This document shows, in pieces, positions 35,258-44,924 of a stretch of DNA of 64,000 nt (position 1 is the first letter of the stretch; every line of letters starts with the position of its first letter). Below the pieces are notes generated by a model. The model saw only the letters and a program-made list of their open reading frames with translations. It ran no database searches and was not told where the DNA came from. Source of the DNA: Verrucomicrobiales bacterium (lineage in GTDB: Bacteria > Verrucomicrobiota > Verrucomicrobiia > Verrucomicrobiales > DEV007). The stretch spans positions 62,001 to 126,000 of the forward strand of contig PAAG01000009.1 in the NCBI GenBank assembly GCA_002698785.1, written 5' to 3'. Both the position numbers and the translations under genes were made by a program.

Positions 35258-37531
35258 ATGAAACTCTTATCTCGAGTTCTTCTCGTTCTCTGCGCCGCCG
35301 TGGTTTCCGCCCAATCTGCCGATCCCGGCGTTCATAAAGAAAACTGGATCGCCTGGAGGGGACCACTTCAAAATGGATCCAGCTTGGAGTCATACTCAGA
35401 CTACAAGTTCAACACCGAGCCGGTTTGGACGGATGATATCCCGGGACGCGGAACACCAGTCATTTACAACGGTCGCATGTATTCCTGGGGCTACCGCGGT
35501 GAAACGACTGATTTGGAGGAAGTTCTCCAAGCTCGTGACGAGAAGACAGGAGATATCATTTGGGAAAAGCCGATGCGCGACTTCCTGTCCGACACGGTCT
35601 ACAACCGGTACACCATCGGTGCAGCAGCGATTGACACAGAGACTGAGAACGTCATTTCCGCCACCACCTACGGGGTAGTGACATGCTACACCAAGGACGG
35701 CGACATCGTTTGGCAGCACTCAATGGTAGAGCGATTTGGCCGCCTGACTTTCCCTAATGGTCGTGCGGGTGCACCGGTTATTGACGGCGATATCTGTATC
35801 ATCCGCGGCGTTACTAGTTACTGGGGTGCAGACGGTCCGGCGCGGGACCGTTTCTTCGGATTTGATAAGAACACGGGTGAATTGCTCTGGTCATCGACTC
35901 CTGGTGTGGGACCTCCCTATTTGAAAGACAGCTCTTTCAGTAACCCCACCATTGAGACCCGTAACGGAAAGCGTGTTTTCTACGCGGGTACTGGTTGCGG
36001 AAACATTGTCTGCGTTGACGTAAACGACGGGACTCCATTGTGGCGCTACCAGATCTCTAAAGGCGGGGTGAACAGCTCGCCGGTAATTTACAAAGACATG
36101 CTCATCTGTGTGCATGGTGCTGAAAATCTCGACACCACAGAGGCAGGTCGTATGTTCGCGATCAAGCTCCCGGCAGACTACGACAACCCCGGGGGTGAGG
36201 TAGACCCCGACCAGGGTGGTGCACCACGTCTACCAGCAGACGTGGAAGTGTGGAGACACACGATTGAGATGTTCACAAGCTCTCCGACTCTTGCAGACGG
36301 AAAAGTCTATCAATTCGATAAAACGGGAACGCTCTACTGTTACAAGGCCGAAACCGGCGAGGTGCTCTGGGAGAAGAAGCTTTCCAACGAACAGCTCCAT
36401 TCCAGCCCTGTCTATGCTGACGGAAAGCTCTACGCTCCCATGTATCCAGGTGAATTCGTCATTCTGGACGTTACTGGTGAGGAGCATGAGTTCGTAGAGA
36501 AGATCAAGCTCGATGGAAACTGCATCGGTTCACCTGCTCTTTGCAACGGAAAGGTCTACGTTCACACGACTGAGAAGCTCTATTGCTTCGAAATTGAAAA
36601 CTCCGGGATTACTTGGGCAGACATGCCGGAAGACAAGATGCCTGAAGCGGGTGAGGCGTCGAAACTCCTCTCATTGCCTACCGATGTCCTTCTGCAGGGC
36701 GGAGCCTCTGAAGAGGTAAAACTCTACAAGGCTGACGCTAACGGTGTTCGCCTTGGCGAGGCCGGTGTTGCCGAGTGGAATACCTTCATCCCGCCCACTG
36801 CCAGGGTGAAAGCTACCATGGATGCTTCCTTCGAAGGAAATACTATCTCTGCTGCTGATGACGCTGCCCTCTCTGCGGGTGCCTGGAAGGGCGAAGCTGA
36901 CGGGCTCACAGGATTTGTTCGTGGCCGAGTGATCTCGAACATTCCGTACACCGAAGATTTCGAGACGGGTTATGAACTCGGAGACAAAGGTTTTGATTTC
37001 CCTCCGCTCCCTTGGATCGGTGCTCGCCTGAAGTGGGAAGTTCGTGAACTCGAAGGTAACAAGGTTCTTCAGAAGACTCTCGACCGAGTCCTTTTCCAGC
37101 GTTCGCTTTCCTTCATCGGCCATCCTGACCTATCGAACTACACCGTGAAAGCAGACGTCATGACAGACGGGAATCGCCGGATTAAGTCTGTTGTAGGCCT
37201 GATCAACCAGCGATACATCATTTCCCTTGTTGGAAACTCGAACAAACTGGAAGTCAGCTCAAACTACGAGCGTTTCGAGGAATCGGTTCCTTTCTCAATT
37301 TCGCCCAATAAGTGGTATACGCTAAAAACTCGCGTCGATGTCGCGGAAGATGGCAGTGGCGTGGTTCGCGCGAAAGCATGGGTGAAAGGTGAGCCTGAGC
37401 CAGACGCGTGGACTATTGAAGCGAAGCACGATGTTGCTCACAAAAAAGGCGCACCTGGTCTTTTTGGTTTTGCTCCACAGAGCCAGAAGACCGTTTACAT
37501 CGACAACATTGAAATCACCTCGAACGAATAA
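35258..37531 (+). CDS. Secreted PQQ-like beta-propeller protein with C-terminal LamG-like domain
   Basis: 757 residues with a signal peptide ending near VVSA (about 19). The first 450 residues carry several PQQ-type propeller blades with the W-x-x-P/G repeats (for example GTLYCYKAETGEVLWEKKL and CVDVNDGTPLWRYQIS). Such propellers need not bind PQQ; BamB-like ones are structural. The last 200 residues (about 560-757) look like a concanavalin/LamG-type binding domain with SNYTVKADVMTDGNR and a final strand VYIDNIEITSNE. The next gene is a second, shorter propeller protein. Confidence 0.85.
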   Translation: MKLLSRVLLVLCAAVVSAQSADPGVHKENWIAWRGPLQNGSSLESYSDYKFNTEPVWTDDIPGRGTPVIYNGRMYSWGYRGETTDLEEVLQARDEKTGDIIWEKPMRDFLSDTVYNRYTIGAAAIDTETENVISATTYGVVTCYTKDGDIVWQHSMVERFGRLTFPNGRAGAPVIDGDICIIRGVTSYWGADGPARDRFFGFDKNTGELLWSSTPGVGPPYLKDSSFSNPTIETRNGKRVFYAGTGCGNIVCVDVNDGTPLWRYQISKGGVNSSPVIYKDMLICVHGAENLDTTEAGRMFAIKLPADYDNPGGEVDPDQGGAPRLPADVEVWRHTIEMFTSSPTLADGKVYQFDKTGTLYCYKAETGEVLWEKKLSNEQLHSSPVYADGKLYAPMYPGEFVILDVTGEEHEFVEKIKLDGNCIGSPALCNGKVYVHTTEKLYCFEIENSGITWADMPEDKMPEAGEASKLLSLPTDVLLQGGASEEVKLYKADANGVRLGEAGVAEWNTFIPPTARVKATMDASFEGNTISAADDAALSAGAWKGEADGLTGFVRGRVISNIPYTEDFETGYELGDKGFDFPPLPWIGARLKWEVRELEGNKVLQKTLDRVLFQRSLSFIGHPDLSNYTVKADVMTDGNRRIKSVVGLINQRYIISLVGNSNKLEVSSNYERFEESVPFSISPNKWYTLKTRVDVAEDGSGVVRAKAWVKGEPEPDAWTIEAKHDVAHKKGAPGLFGFAPQSQKTVYIDNIEITSNE

Positions 37532-37601
37532 TTGAAGTTTGTATCGTTTTTCCCAATTCCCCATTTTAAGATCCACCAATCCGACGAAACCCACCACGAA
37601 A

Positions 37602-39239
37602 ATGAAAACCATCCTGAATCTGTTCCTTGCACTGCTGGCCGGCTTCTTTGTCATCAGTTGCACCGAAAAGGAGGAAGCTTCCGAACCGGAAGAGAAAGAG
37701 CAGCCAGCAAAGGCTGACGAAAAAGCGCCTAGCCCTGCTCCTGAAGCTCTCGTTGCAGGCGGAGAATGGCCCGAGTGGGGCCGTGATGGCACAAACAATA
37801 TGATGTCACCTGCCACTGGTGTGCCGACTGACATTGATGCCGGTGAAATCGCCGATGGAAAAGTTGAGGGAGCAAAGCATCTCAAGTGGATGGCGGATCT
37901 AGGTTCTCAGGCATACGGAACTGCAACAATCAAGGACGGTCGAGTTTTTGTTGGCACTAACAACGAGAAGCCGAGAGTAGAGAGTGTTGAAGGTGATCGC
38001 GGTATCGTGATGTGCTTCGACGAGCAGAGCGGTGACTTCCTCTGGCAGCTCGCCATCCCCAAACTCGATGCAGGTAAGGTTTCCGACTGGGAATTCCTCG
38101 GAGTGTGTTCATCCGTTGCGGTTGACGGCAAGCATGGCTACGTCGTCACAAACCGTGGTGAAGTGATCTGCCTCGACGTGTATGGAATGAGCGACGGAAA
38201 TGATGGTCCTTTCGAAGACGAGGGGAAATACATGAATGGTGGACTGGAGAAGCTTGCTCAATCTGAGCCAGCTGAGACCAATGACCAGACTGGTGACATC
38301 GTTTGGGGTTACGACATGCGAAGTGAGCTAGGTGTTTTCCCTCACAACGTTACATCAAGCTCCGTAGTGATCTCTGACAAGTATGTTTTCGTATCCACCT
38401 CTAACGGAGTGGACTGGTCGCACACGAATGTTCCAGCTCCTTTGGCACCGTGCTTCATCGTTCTCGACAAAGAGACCGGTGAACTTGTTGCAGAAGAGAA
38501 CAGCATCAACGGAGAAGACATCATGCACTGTAACTGGTCATCGCCAGCGTATGTGCCGGACCTGAATGGTGTACCGACTGTAATCTTCGGAGCTGGAGAT
38601 GGATACTGCTACGGTTTCCACGCAGAGGAGTTCCAGGAACCAGACGAAGAGGGCTTCGTTTTCTTGAAGGAGCTTTGGAAAGTAAATTGCTGCCCTGACG
38701 AGTATCGCATCGACGAAGAAGGAAAGCCGATCAAATACGCAACCTACCCTGGACCTTCCGAGATTATTTCGTCTCCGGTCGTCTATGGCGGCAAGGTATA
38801 TGCCGCCATCGGGCAAGACCCAGAACACGGTGAAGGTGTCGGTGCTATCACCTGTATCGACCCAAGCAAAGGAACTGGTGACGATGCAATCGTCTGGCAG
38901 TTCAAAGAAGTGAAGAGAACCATTTCCACTCCTTCCATCGTCGATGGCCTTGTTTACATCGCTGACTACTCTGGCCGTATCTTCTGCCTTGATGCAGAGA
39001 CAGGTGAGAAATACTGGGAGCACGACACGCTCTCCCACATCTGGGGATCCACATTGGTTGTGGATGGTAAAGTTCTCATCGGCACGGAAGACGGAGAACT
39101 CGTTTACCTGAAAGCTGGTAAGGAGTACGAAGAAATGGAGATCGTGACATTTCCTGCGTCGATCTACTCGACTCCAGTGGTGGCGAACAACACTCTTTAC
39201 GTGATGTGCATGACTCACCTCTACGCATTTGAATTCTAA
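37602..39239 (+). CDS. PQQ-like beta-propeller lipoprotein
   Basis: About 545 residues from ATG 37602, which gives a lipoprotein signal ending in FVISC (C20); the longer frame adds 21 residues without a signal. A Glu/Lys/Ala/Pro linker (22-50) precedes propeller blades such as WQLAIPKLDAG, SGRIFCLDAETGEKYWEHD and GVGAITCIDPSKG. No C-terminal binding domain is present, unlike the upstream partner. The two genes look like a pair in an outer-membrane or periplasmic system. Whether PQQ is bound cannot be told from sequence alone. Confidence 0.85.
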   Translation: MKTILNLFLALLAGFFVISCTEKEEASEPEEKEQPAKADEKAPSPAPEALVAGGEWPEWGRDGTNNMMSPATGVPTDIDAGEIADGKVEGAKHLKWMADLGSQAYGTATIKDGRVFVGTNNEKPRVESVEGDRGIVMCFDEQSGDFLWQLAIPKLDAGKVSDWEFLGVCSSVAVDGKHGYVVTNRGEVICLDVYGMSDGNDGPFEDEGKYMNGGLEKLAQSEPAETNDQTGDIVWGYDMRSELGVFPHNVTSSSVVISDKYVFVSTSNGVDWSHTNVPAPLAPCFIVLDKETGELVAEENSINGEDIMHCNWSSPAYVPDLNGVPTVIFGAGDGYCYGFHAEEFQEPDEEGFVFLKELWKVNCCPDEYRIDEEGKPIKYATYPGPSEIISSPVVYGGKVYAAIGQDPEHGEGVGAITCIDPSKGTGDDAIVWQFKEVKRTISTPSIVDGLVYIADYSGRIFCLDAETGEKYWEHDTLSHIWGSTLVVDGKVLIGTEDGELVYLKAGKEYEEMEIVTFPASIYSTPVVANNTLYVMCMTHLYAFEF

Positions 39240-39270
39240 AATCTACTCCGGCTAGTTTGCCGGGCTATTT

Positions 39271-39486
39271 ATGAAAAAATCCGCCGTTGTAGTGATTCTC
39301 TTCTTCGTCCTGGCTGCCCTTCATCAGGACACTTGGAACTGGAATAATAAGGACCTGTGGCTGGGCTTTATGCCTGCAGGACTAGGCTATCACCTGATCT
39401 TTTCTGTGGTTGCTGCGCTCTTCTGGTTTTTGGTCAGCAAGTTTGCCTGGCCTCACAAAACCGAAGAGTGGGCAGAACAGGAATAG
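39271..39486 (+). CDS. DUF3311-like small membrane protein
   Basis: 71 residues with two hydrophobic spans, about 4-18 and 35-56. The pattern GFMPAGLGYHLIFSVVAALFWFLV is like the DUF3311 family, small proteins often next to sodium/solute symporters of the SSS family. The symporter gene follows at 49 bases, so it is probably its accessory subunit. A short GC-rich hairpin (CCGGC/GCCGG, 39248-39263) lies before the gene, but with only a short T-rich stretch it is a weak terminator at best. Confidence 0.78.
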   Translation: MKKSAVVVILFFVLAALHQDTWNWNNKDLWLGFMPAGLGYHLIFSVVAALFWFLVSKFAWPHKTEEWAEQE

Positions 39487-39535
39487 TGTCCCGACACGCC
39501 ACAACGTTTGTAACCCCTGACAGTCCTTTGTTTCA

Positions 39536-41092
39536 ATGACCACCTTTTTTATTCTGGTAGGATATCTCCTACTGCTCGTCGGCCTCGGCCTGTTGAGTAG
39601 TCGATTCTTTAAAGGCACAAGTGCCGACTTCTTCGTCGTTAGCCGATCAGTTGGCTCGTTCTTACTTCTTATGTCGATCTTCGGAACGACGATGACTGGA
39701 TTCGCGCTCGTCGGTTCGACAGGTAAGGCCTTTTCCAGCGGTATCGGTGTCTACGGACTCATGGCCTCTTGGTCTGGATTGATTCATTCGGCTGTTTTCT
39801 TCGCCGTGGGTATCAAGCTCTGGGCGGTAGGGAAGCGCTATGGATACGTGACACAGTGTGAGTATTTCCGTGACCGCTTCGAATCACCTAAGTTGGGATA
39901 TCTCTTGTTTCCCATCTTGGTGTTGCTGGTGATCCCTTACCTTCTCGTTGGAGTCATTGCTGCAGGGAAATTCATTCAACCCACTACAGCAGGCTTGTTT
40001 CCTGAGGCGTTCCCAATGCCTACACTTCCAAATGGAAATCCTCATCCATTGAATGGCGGTGTCCCGCCTGCAATCGGTAGCGGAGTTATCTGTCTTATCG
40101 TTCTCTTCTATGTCTTTTTTGGCGGATTGAGGGGCGCAGTCTGGGCGAACACCTTTCAAACGATCGTTTTTATGGTCACTGGTTTGATTGCCTTCATCAT
40201 GATTTCTAAGAATCTCGGCGGGTTGAAAGAAGCAAGTGAAGCTGTAGCGAATAGTGAGTTCGCTCAGAACCGTCTGGCTCGAGAAGGCTTGATCGGAAAG
40301 TTGGAATTCCTCAGTTACTGTTTCGTCCCGTTGTCAGTGGGAATGTTCCCGCACCTCTTCCAGCATTGGCTGACGGCAAAGAGTGCAAAGAATTTCAAAC
40401 TAACAGTGGTGGCGCATCCTCTCTTTATAATGGTTGTCTGGGTGCCATGTATCCTGATCGGTATCTGGGCCGCCGCGTATCTTGGACCGCTTGGCCCTGG
40501 TCAGACACCGAATTCAGTTCTGGGCAGAATGGTAGGTCAGCTAGTTCACTCACCGGTACTATCGGGACTTGTCGGAGCAGGAGTCCTTGCGGCGATTATG
40601 TCTTCGCTGGACTCCCAGTTCATGTGTCTGGGAACGATGTTCACGAACGATATCGTTATGAAGAAATTCGGGGCAGGTCGCTTCACGGACACACAGAAGA
40701 TCTGGATCGCCCGTGGCTTCATCATGGCTGTCGTAGCGATCACATATGGTCTTTCAATCTATCTTAAGGACAGCGCACACGTTTTCGATCTGGGAGTCTG
40801 GTGCTTCTCGGGATTTGCTGCTCTCTTTCCTTTGGTGTTCGCTGCGGTCTATTGGAAAGGTGTAACAAAGGCCGGTGCTTATACCTCTATCATCGCGACG
40901 GTCGTGGTCTGGTGCATCCTTTTCTATAACGATATTATCGCTGAAAAACCCGAAGGGATGGAAGACGAACTCCTTATCGGAGGAATGATGCCCGTAACAA
41001 TTATGATTGCGGTATCCGCGGTAACGCTCGTCGGCGTATCTCTGTTCACCAAAAAGCCCTCTCAAGAAACGATTCAAAAGTTTTTTGCCTGA
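39536..41092 (+). CDS. Sodium:solute symporter (SSS family)
   Basis: 518 residues with about thirteen hydrophobic spans, as usual in the SSS family. The second span region carries SVGSFLLLMSIFGTTMTGFA; a middle segment has CFVPLSVGMFPHLFQHWLTA, and AGVLAAIMSSLDSQFMCLGT is typical of the sodium-binding core (spans 1 and 8 of the fold). It moves a small organic solute with Na+. The substrate is not visible; the catabolic or reductive cassette that follows suggests an acid or alcohol. Confidence 0.93.
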   Translation: MTTFFILVGYLLLLVGLGLLSSRFFKGTSADFFVVSRSVGSFLLLMSIFGTTMTGFALVGSTGKAFSSGIGVYGLMASWSGLIHSAVFFAVGIKLWAVGKRYGYVTQCEYFRDRFESPKLGYLLFPILVLLVIPYLLVGVIAAGKFIQPTTAGLFPEAFPMPTLPNGNPHPLNGGVPPAIGSGVICLIVLFYVFFGGLRGAVWANTFQTIVFMVTGLIAFIMISKNLGGLKEASEAVANSEFAQNRLAREGLIGKLEFLSYCFVPLSVGMFPHLFQHWLTAKSAKNFKLTVVAHPLFIMVVWVPCILIGIWAAAYLGPLGPGQTPNSVLGRMVGQLVHSPVLSGLVGAGVLAAIMSSLDSQFMCLGTMFTNDIVMKKFGAGRFTDTQKIWIARGFIMAVVAITYGLSIYLKDSAHVFDLGVWCFSGFAALFPLVFAAVYWKGVTKAGAYTSIIATVVVWCILFYNDIIAEKPEGMEDELLIGGMMPVTIMIAVSAVTLVGVSLFTKKPSQETIQKFFA

Positions 41093-41143
41093 TTCGGCGA
41101 AAGAAAAGTAATCGAGATCGACTCGCCATTTCTTCACAGTGAA

Positions 41144-42232
41144 ATGGCAACTACCTATTTTTTTACAATGACTGCAGACGAAGCTAAAGCACAACTTGAC
41201 GAACGTGTCCGCGAAATGATGGCGTGGCACTTCAGTGAAGAAACCGGTTGTCCCTTCTGGTTGGATTGGAAAAACGAAGCCGGCTGGGACCCTCGGGAAG
41301 AGGTGAAGTCCTACGATGATATCGTGAAGTTTCCTCACTTTCAGGATGAGTGGCTGCGCGATGAAGAGAACGAGCGCTTCGTTCCGAATGCCTACAAAGG
41401 CCGCCCTTTCAATATCTTCGAGACTGGTGGCACGACCGGTCTTCCCAAACAGCGTGTCGGTTGGGAAGATTACAAGCACGACTACGAGCAGTTCTCTTAT
41501 CAATTGAGCGACGAGTTTTTCCCGAAAGGCGGAAACTGGATCATGGTTGGCCCAACTGGTCCTCGTCGTCTTCGCCTTGCTGTGGAGCACCTTGCCAACC
41601 ATCGTGGTGGTAGCTGCTACCACGTTGACCTTGATCCTCGCTGGGTGAAGCGCCTGATTTCTCGGAAAGAACTCGACCAGGTTGAGCGCTATCAGGCTCA
41701 CGTCATGGCTCAGGCCGTGGAGATCATTAAGCACCGCGATATTTACTGTATCTTTACCACACCGAAATTGCTCGCTTCAATTGGCGAACGCATTTCGATT
41801 CCTGATCATGGAATCAAAGGCTGTTTCTGCGGCGGAACTTCAATGACGCCGGAATACGTGCGTTTTCTTCAGGAAGAGGTGCTCGAGAACCGCGCTCAAT
41901 TCGTTCCCACTTACGGAAATACTCTCATGGGATTGGCTGTGAGCATACCTGAAGAGCTTCCCGAAAAGGATTACAGCGTGACCTACTACGCCCCACAGCC
42001 ACGCGCCGTTCTTCGAATTGTAGATCCGGAGAAAACTGAGATCACAAAAGAATACGGCGAATACGGGCGGGTCGAGCTCACCACGTTGACTCACGAATTC
42101 TTCATGCCGCGTTTCCTTGAAAGGGACGAGGCCATCCGTCGTCATCCACATGATCGCTATCCATGGGATGGTGTTGGTGACGTCCGTCCTTTCGGTGCGA
42201 TGACAAAGACAGTGATCGAAGGCGTTTATTAA
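41144..42232 (+). CDS. Adenylate-forming enzyme, PaaK/LuxE-like
   Basis: 362 residues. The ATP/AMP loop reads ETGGTTGLPKQRV (about 89-101), and a GTSMTPEYVRFLQ and PTYGNTLMG stretch (about 230-267) match the middle of the phenylacetate-CoA ligase / LuxE-type acyl-activating family. It is shorter than typical PaaK (about 430) and ends near the position where the C-terminal lid begins. It probably activates a carboxylic acid as the adenylate, perhaps passing it to CoA or to a protein thiol. Aldehyde dehydrogenase and alcohol dehydrogenase genes follow. An in-frame ATG at 41168 is also possible. Confidence 0.75.
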   Translation: MATTYFFTMTADEAKAQLDERVREMMAWHFSEETGCPFWLDWKNEAGWDPREEVKSYDDIVKFPHFQDEWLRDEENERFVPNAYKGRPFNIFETGGTTGLPKQRVGWEDYKHDYEQFSYQLSDEFFPKGGNWIMVGPTGPRRLRLAVEHLANHRGGSCYHVDLDPRWVKRLISRKELDQVERYQAHVMAQAVEIIKHRDIYCIFTTPKLLASIGERISIPDHGIKGCFCGGTSMTPEYVRFLQEEVLENRAQFVPTYGNTLMGLAVSIPEELPEKDYSVTYYAPQPRAVLRIVDPEKTEITKEYGEYGRVELTTLTHEFFMPRFLERDEAIRRHPHDRYPWDGVGDVRPFGAMTKTVIEGVY

Positions 42233-42251
42233 CACGTATTCCTTTCTTGAT

Positions 42252-43691
42252 ATGACAGCTCCTCACATCCCCATCCTTCGTCAGGGTAAGGTCTACAAGA
42301 GCCTCGACGTTCAAACTGTGAACCAGCTAGGCACCGATGAACCCGCGGCTGAAATCAGTTTCGCCTGCGCGGACATGATCAAATATGACCTGAATAAAAT
42401 GGGTCAAGCCCGAGAGGCGCTGAAGAAGTTCAGCTGCAAGGAGTTGGTCGATATTACCAAGAAAGCAGGGGAAATATTCCTGAACGACGATCTTCCGATC
42501 GGTACGGATGGAATGATGCAGTCACCAGAGGACTATGTGATGTCTCTCGCTGCCACAAGTGGGCTTCCTCATTCGCTCATTCGAATGAACATGAAGCGGC
42601 TTGGAGGGATCTTCGATCAGATTGACTTGATCTTCCGCGGCTTGACTCGTGGTCTTGATTGGGACGTCCTCGACAAAGGCTACGGCGAGCAGGGCGGGGC
42701 ACCCGTCAGCTTTTCAGCGACGACGAACGAACTCGCAGTCATCCTCCCGAGTAACTCTCCCGCAGTGAATGCGCTCTGGATTCCGTCCATCGCGATGAAA
42801 GTTCCGGTGCTTCTGAAGCCCGGCCGCGAAGAGCCATGGACGCCTTGGCGTGTCATTCAGGCGTTCATTAAAGCGGGTTGTCCCGCAGAGGCCTTCAGCC
42901 TGTATCCGACTCAGCACGATGGATCCGGAGCGATCATTCGTCGCGGCGGCAGGGTTATGCTTTTCGGCGACGACTCCACGGTGAAGCAATACGAAAACGA
43001 CGAGCGCATCGAGGTGCATGGCACCGGTTACTCGAAGTTCCTCATCGGAGAAGACGAGATCGAAAACTGGGAGAAATACATCGACACCATTGTTGAGTCC
43101 GTTTCTGCTAACTCAGGTCGAAGCTGTATCTGCACCTCTACAATTGTTGTCCCGAAATACGGAGACGAAATTGCCGAGGCAGTCGCCAAGCGTGTGGCAG
43201 AAATTAAACCTCTCGCTCAGGATGATCCCGAAGCGAAACTTTCGGGCTTCGCGAATCCGAAATTTGCTGAATGGATTAATGCTGCCGTCGAAGAAGGGCT
43301 CTCATCCGGGGGCGCAGTCGACGTAACTGCCCAGTATCGCGAAGGCGAGAGGTTCCAGGAGCGAGAGGGGATGAACTACCTCCAGCCGACTATTATTCGC
43401 GTCGATGGATTCGATCAGGATTTGGCCGTTCGCGAGTTTCTGTTTCCGTTTGCCAGCGTGGTGGAATGTCCTCAGGCTGAAATGCTTGAGAAGATCGGGC
43501 CATCTCTCGTGGTGACTGCTGTCACAAAGGATATCGACTGGATCAACAAGCTATTTGATTGTCCTCACATCGACCGTCTCAACGTCGGAAATGTGCCGAC
43601 AAACCGGATCAAGTGGGATCAACCGCACGAGGGCAACCTCTTCGAGTTCCTGTATACGCGCCGTTCTTTCCAGATTGCGGAGATTGCCTGA
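42252..43691 (+). CDS. Aldehyde dehydrogenase-superfamily protein, probably acylating/reducing type
   Basis: 479 residues of the ALDH superfamily. The catalytic cysteine lies in NSGRSCICTS (about 290-299). The glutamate that acts as general base in hydrolytic ALDHs (E in ELGG) is not at its usual place: the segment reads GTGYSKFLIG (about 258-267). This pattern is seen in CoA-acylating ALDHs, which form acyl-CoA or reduce activated acyls to aldehyde. Placement between an acyl-activating enzyme and an alcohol dehydrogenase supports that role. LuxC-like acyl reductase is an alternative. It starts 19 bases after the previous gene. Confidence 0.8.
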   Translation: MTAPHIPILRQGKVYKSLDVQTVNQLGTDEPAAEISFACADMIKYDLNKMGQAREALKKFSCKELVDITKKAGEIFLNDDLPIGTDGMMQSPEDYVMSLAATSGLPHSLIRMNMKRLGGIFDQIDLIFRGLTRGLDWDVLDKGYGEQGGAPVSFSATTNELAVILPSNSPAVNALWIPSIAMKVPVLLKPGREEPWTPWRVIQAFIKAGCPAEAFSLYPTQHDGSGAIIRRGGRVMLFGDDSTVKQYENDERIEVHGTGYSKFLIGEDEIENWEKYIDTIVESVSANSGRSCICTSTIVVPKYGDEIAEAVAKRVAEIKPLAQDDPEAKLSGFANPKFAEWINAAVEEGLSSGGAVDVTAQYREGERFQEREGMNYLQPTIIRVDGFDQDLAVREFLFPFASVVECPQAEMLEKIGPSLVVTAVTKDIDWINKLFDCPHIDRLNVGNVPTNRIKWDQPHEGNLFEFLYTRRSFQIAEIA

Positions 43692-43711
43692 GGAAGTAGG
43701 GTCCTTTCCCA

Positions 43712-44884
43712 ATGCCGAACGATATGCTTTCGATCGAGGCGCTTTGCGCCGGACTCGACCTACCTGACTGGGTTCTCAATTTCGAGCATTCGGCAGGGAG
43801 ACGAGTTGTTTTCGGTCCGGGGAAGCTCGATGTGTTGGGCTCTGAGGCGGAATCCATAGGGGCGAAAAAGGCCCTGATCGTGACCGATCCCGGGATTGCG
43901 CAGACCGGTGCCGTAGAGAGATCAATCGGCATTCTTGCAAAACACGGTATTGGCGTGGTCGTCTACGATCAAGTCCGGGAGAATCCGACCACTGAGGATG
44001 TCGACCGTTGCGTAGCGGTAGCCTCTTCGGGCGAGATTGATCTTATCATTGGTCTCGGCGGCGGTTCAAGCATGGATACCGCCAAAGGGTGCAACTTTAT
44101 CCTGACCAATGGTGGAACGATGCACGACTACTGGGGCGTCAATAAAGCAACCAAACCGATGCTGCCATTGATCGCCGTGCCGACAACGTCCGGCACCGGC
44201 AGCGAATGTCAGAGTTTTGCCTTGATCGCCGACGTGAAGACCCACGCGAAAATGGCGTGCGGGGATACGAAGGCCGCAGCAGCCGTTGCCATTCTCGATC
44301 CTGAGCTGACGCTAACAATGCCCCGCAAAGTGACCGCCCATACAGGGATAGATGCAATCGCGCATGCTCTTGAGACAGCGGTCTGTAACAAGCGTACGGA
44401 AATTTCTTCGGCGTATTCCCGAGCAGGCTGGTTGTTGCTGGACGAAGGGCTGGATCGTGTCCTTGCCCATCCCGGAGATCTCGAAGCACGGGCCCGAATG
44501 CAGTTGGGGTCCGCTTTCGCTGGCACAGCGATTGAGAATTCGATGTTGGGAATTGCGCATTCCTGTGCAAACCCGCTGACCGCCCATTTTGGCATCGTTC
44601 ATGGACAGGCAGTTGGGACGATGTTGCCCCATGTAATCGAATTTAATCGAAGTAACGCAGATGCGGAGAAAGTGTATCATTCACTCTGCGACGGCGACCT
44701 GGCCTTGAAAATTCGGGATCACCTTATTCGGGCCGATATGGCTGAGCCCCTGTCCGAACAGGGCGTAGACGAATCTCTCATCCCTCAGATGGCTGAGGAA
44801 GCGTCTGCGCAATGGACCGCACAGTTCAATCCGGTCCCGGTTTCTGGGGCAGATGTCGAAATCGTTTATCGCGCAGCCTTTTGA
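43712..44884 (+). CDS. Iron-containing alcohol dehydrogenase
   Basis: 390 residues of the group III (Fe) alcohol dehydrogenase family. The NAD(P)-binding motif GGGSSMDTAKG (about 113-123) and the metal-site region HTGIDAIAHALE (about 210-221) plus GIAHSCANPLTAHFGIVHG (about 280-298) are intact. It interconverts an aldehyde and a primary or diol alcohol. It follows the ALDH gene by 20 bases. The three genes read as acid to acyl adenylate, to aldehyde, to alcohol, or the reverse. Confidence 0.92.
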   Translation: MPNDMLSIEALCAGLDLPDWVLNFEHSAGRRVVFGPGKLDVLGSEAESIGAKKALIVTDPGIAQTGAVERSIGILAKHGIGVVVYDQVRENPTTEDVDRCVAVASSGEIDLIIGLGGGSSMDTAKGCNFILTNGGTMHDYWGVNKATKPMLPLIAVPTTSGTGSECQSFALIADVKTHAKMACGDTKAAAAVAILDPELTLTMPRKVTAHTGIDAIAHALETAVCNKRTEISSAYSRAGWLLLDEGLDRVLAHPGDLEARARMQLGSAFAGTAIENSMLGIAHSCANPLTAHFGIVHGQAVGTMLPHVIEFNRSNADAEKVYHSLCDGDLALKIRDHLIRADMAEPLSEQGVDESLIPQMAEEASAQWTAQFNPVPVSGADVEIVYRAAF

Positions 44885-44924
44885 TTCCCTTGGAATTTAC
44901 GGTCACTTGTTATAGTGTCGGATA

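Noticed and set aside
39248-39263. Hairpin CCGGC/GCCGG before the small membrane protein gene
   Set aside because: Short stem without a proper T-tract; could be chance.
40754-41734. A 326-codon minus-strand frame across the symporter and adenylate-forming genes
   Set aside because: Opposite two genes with clear families; its own sequence is unlike any family I know.
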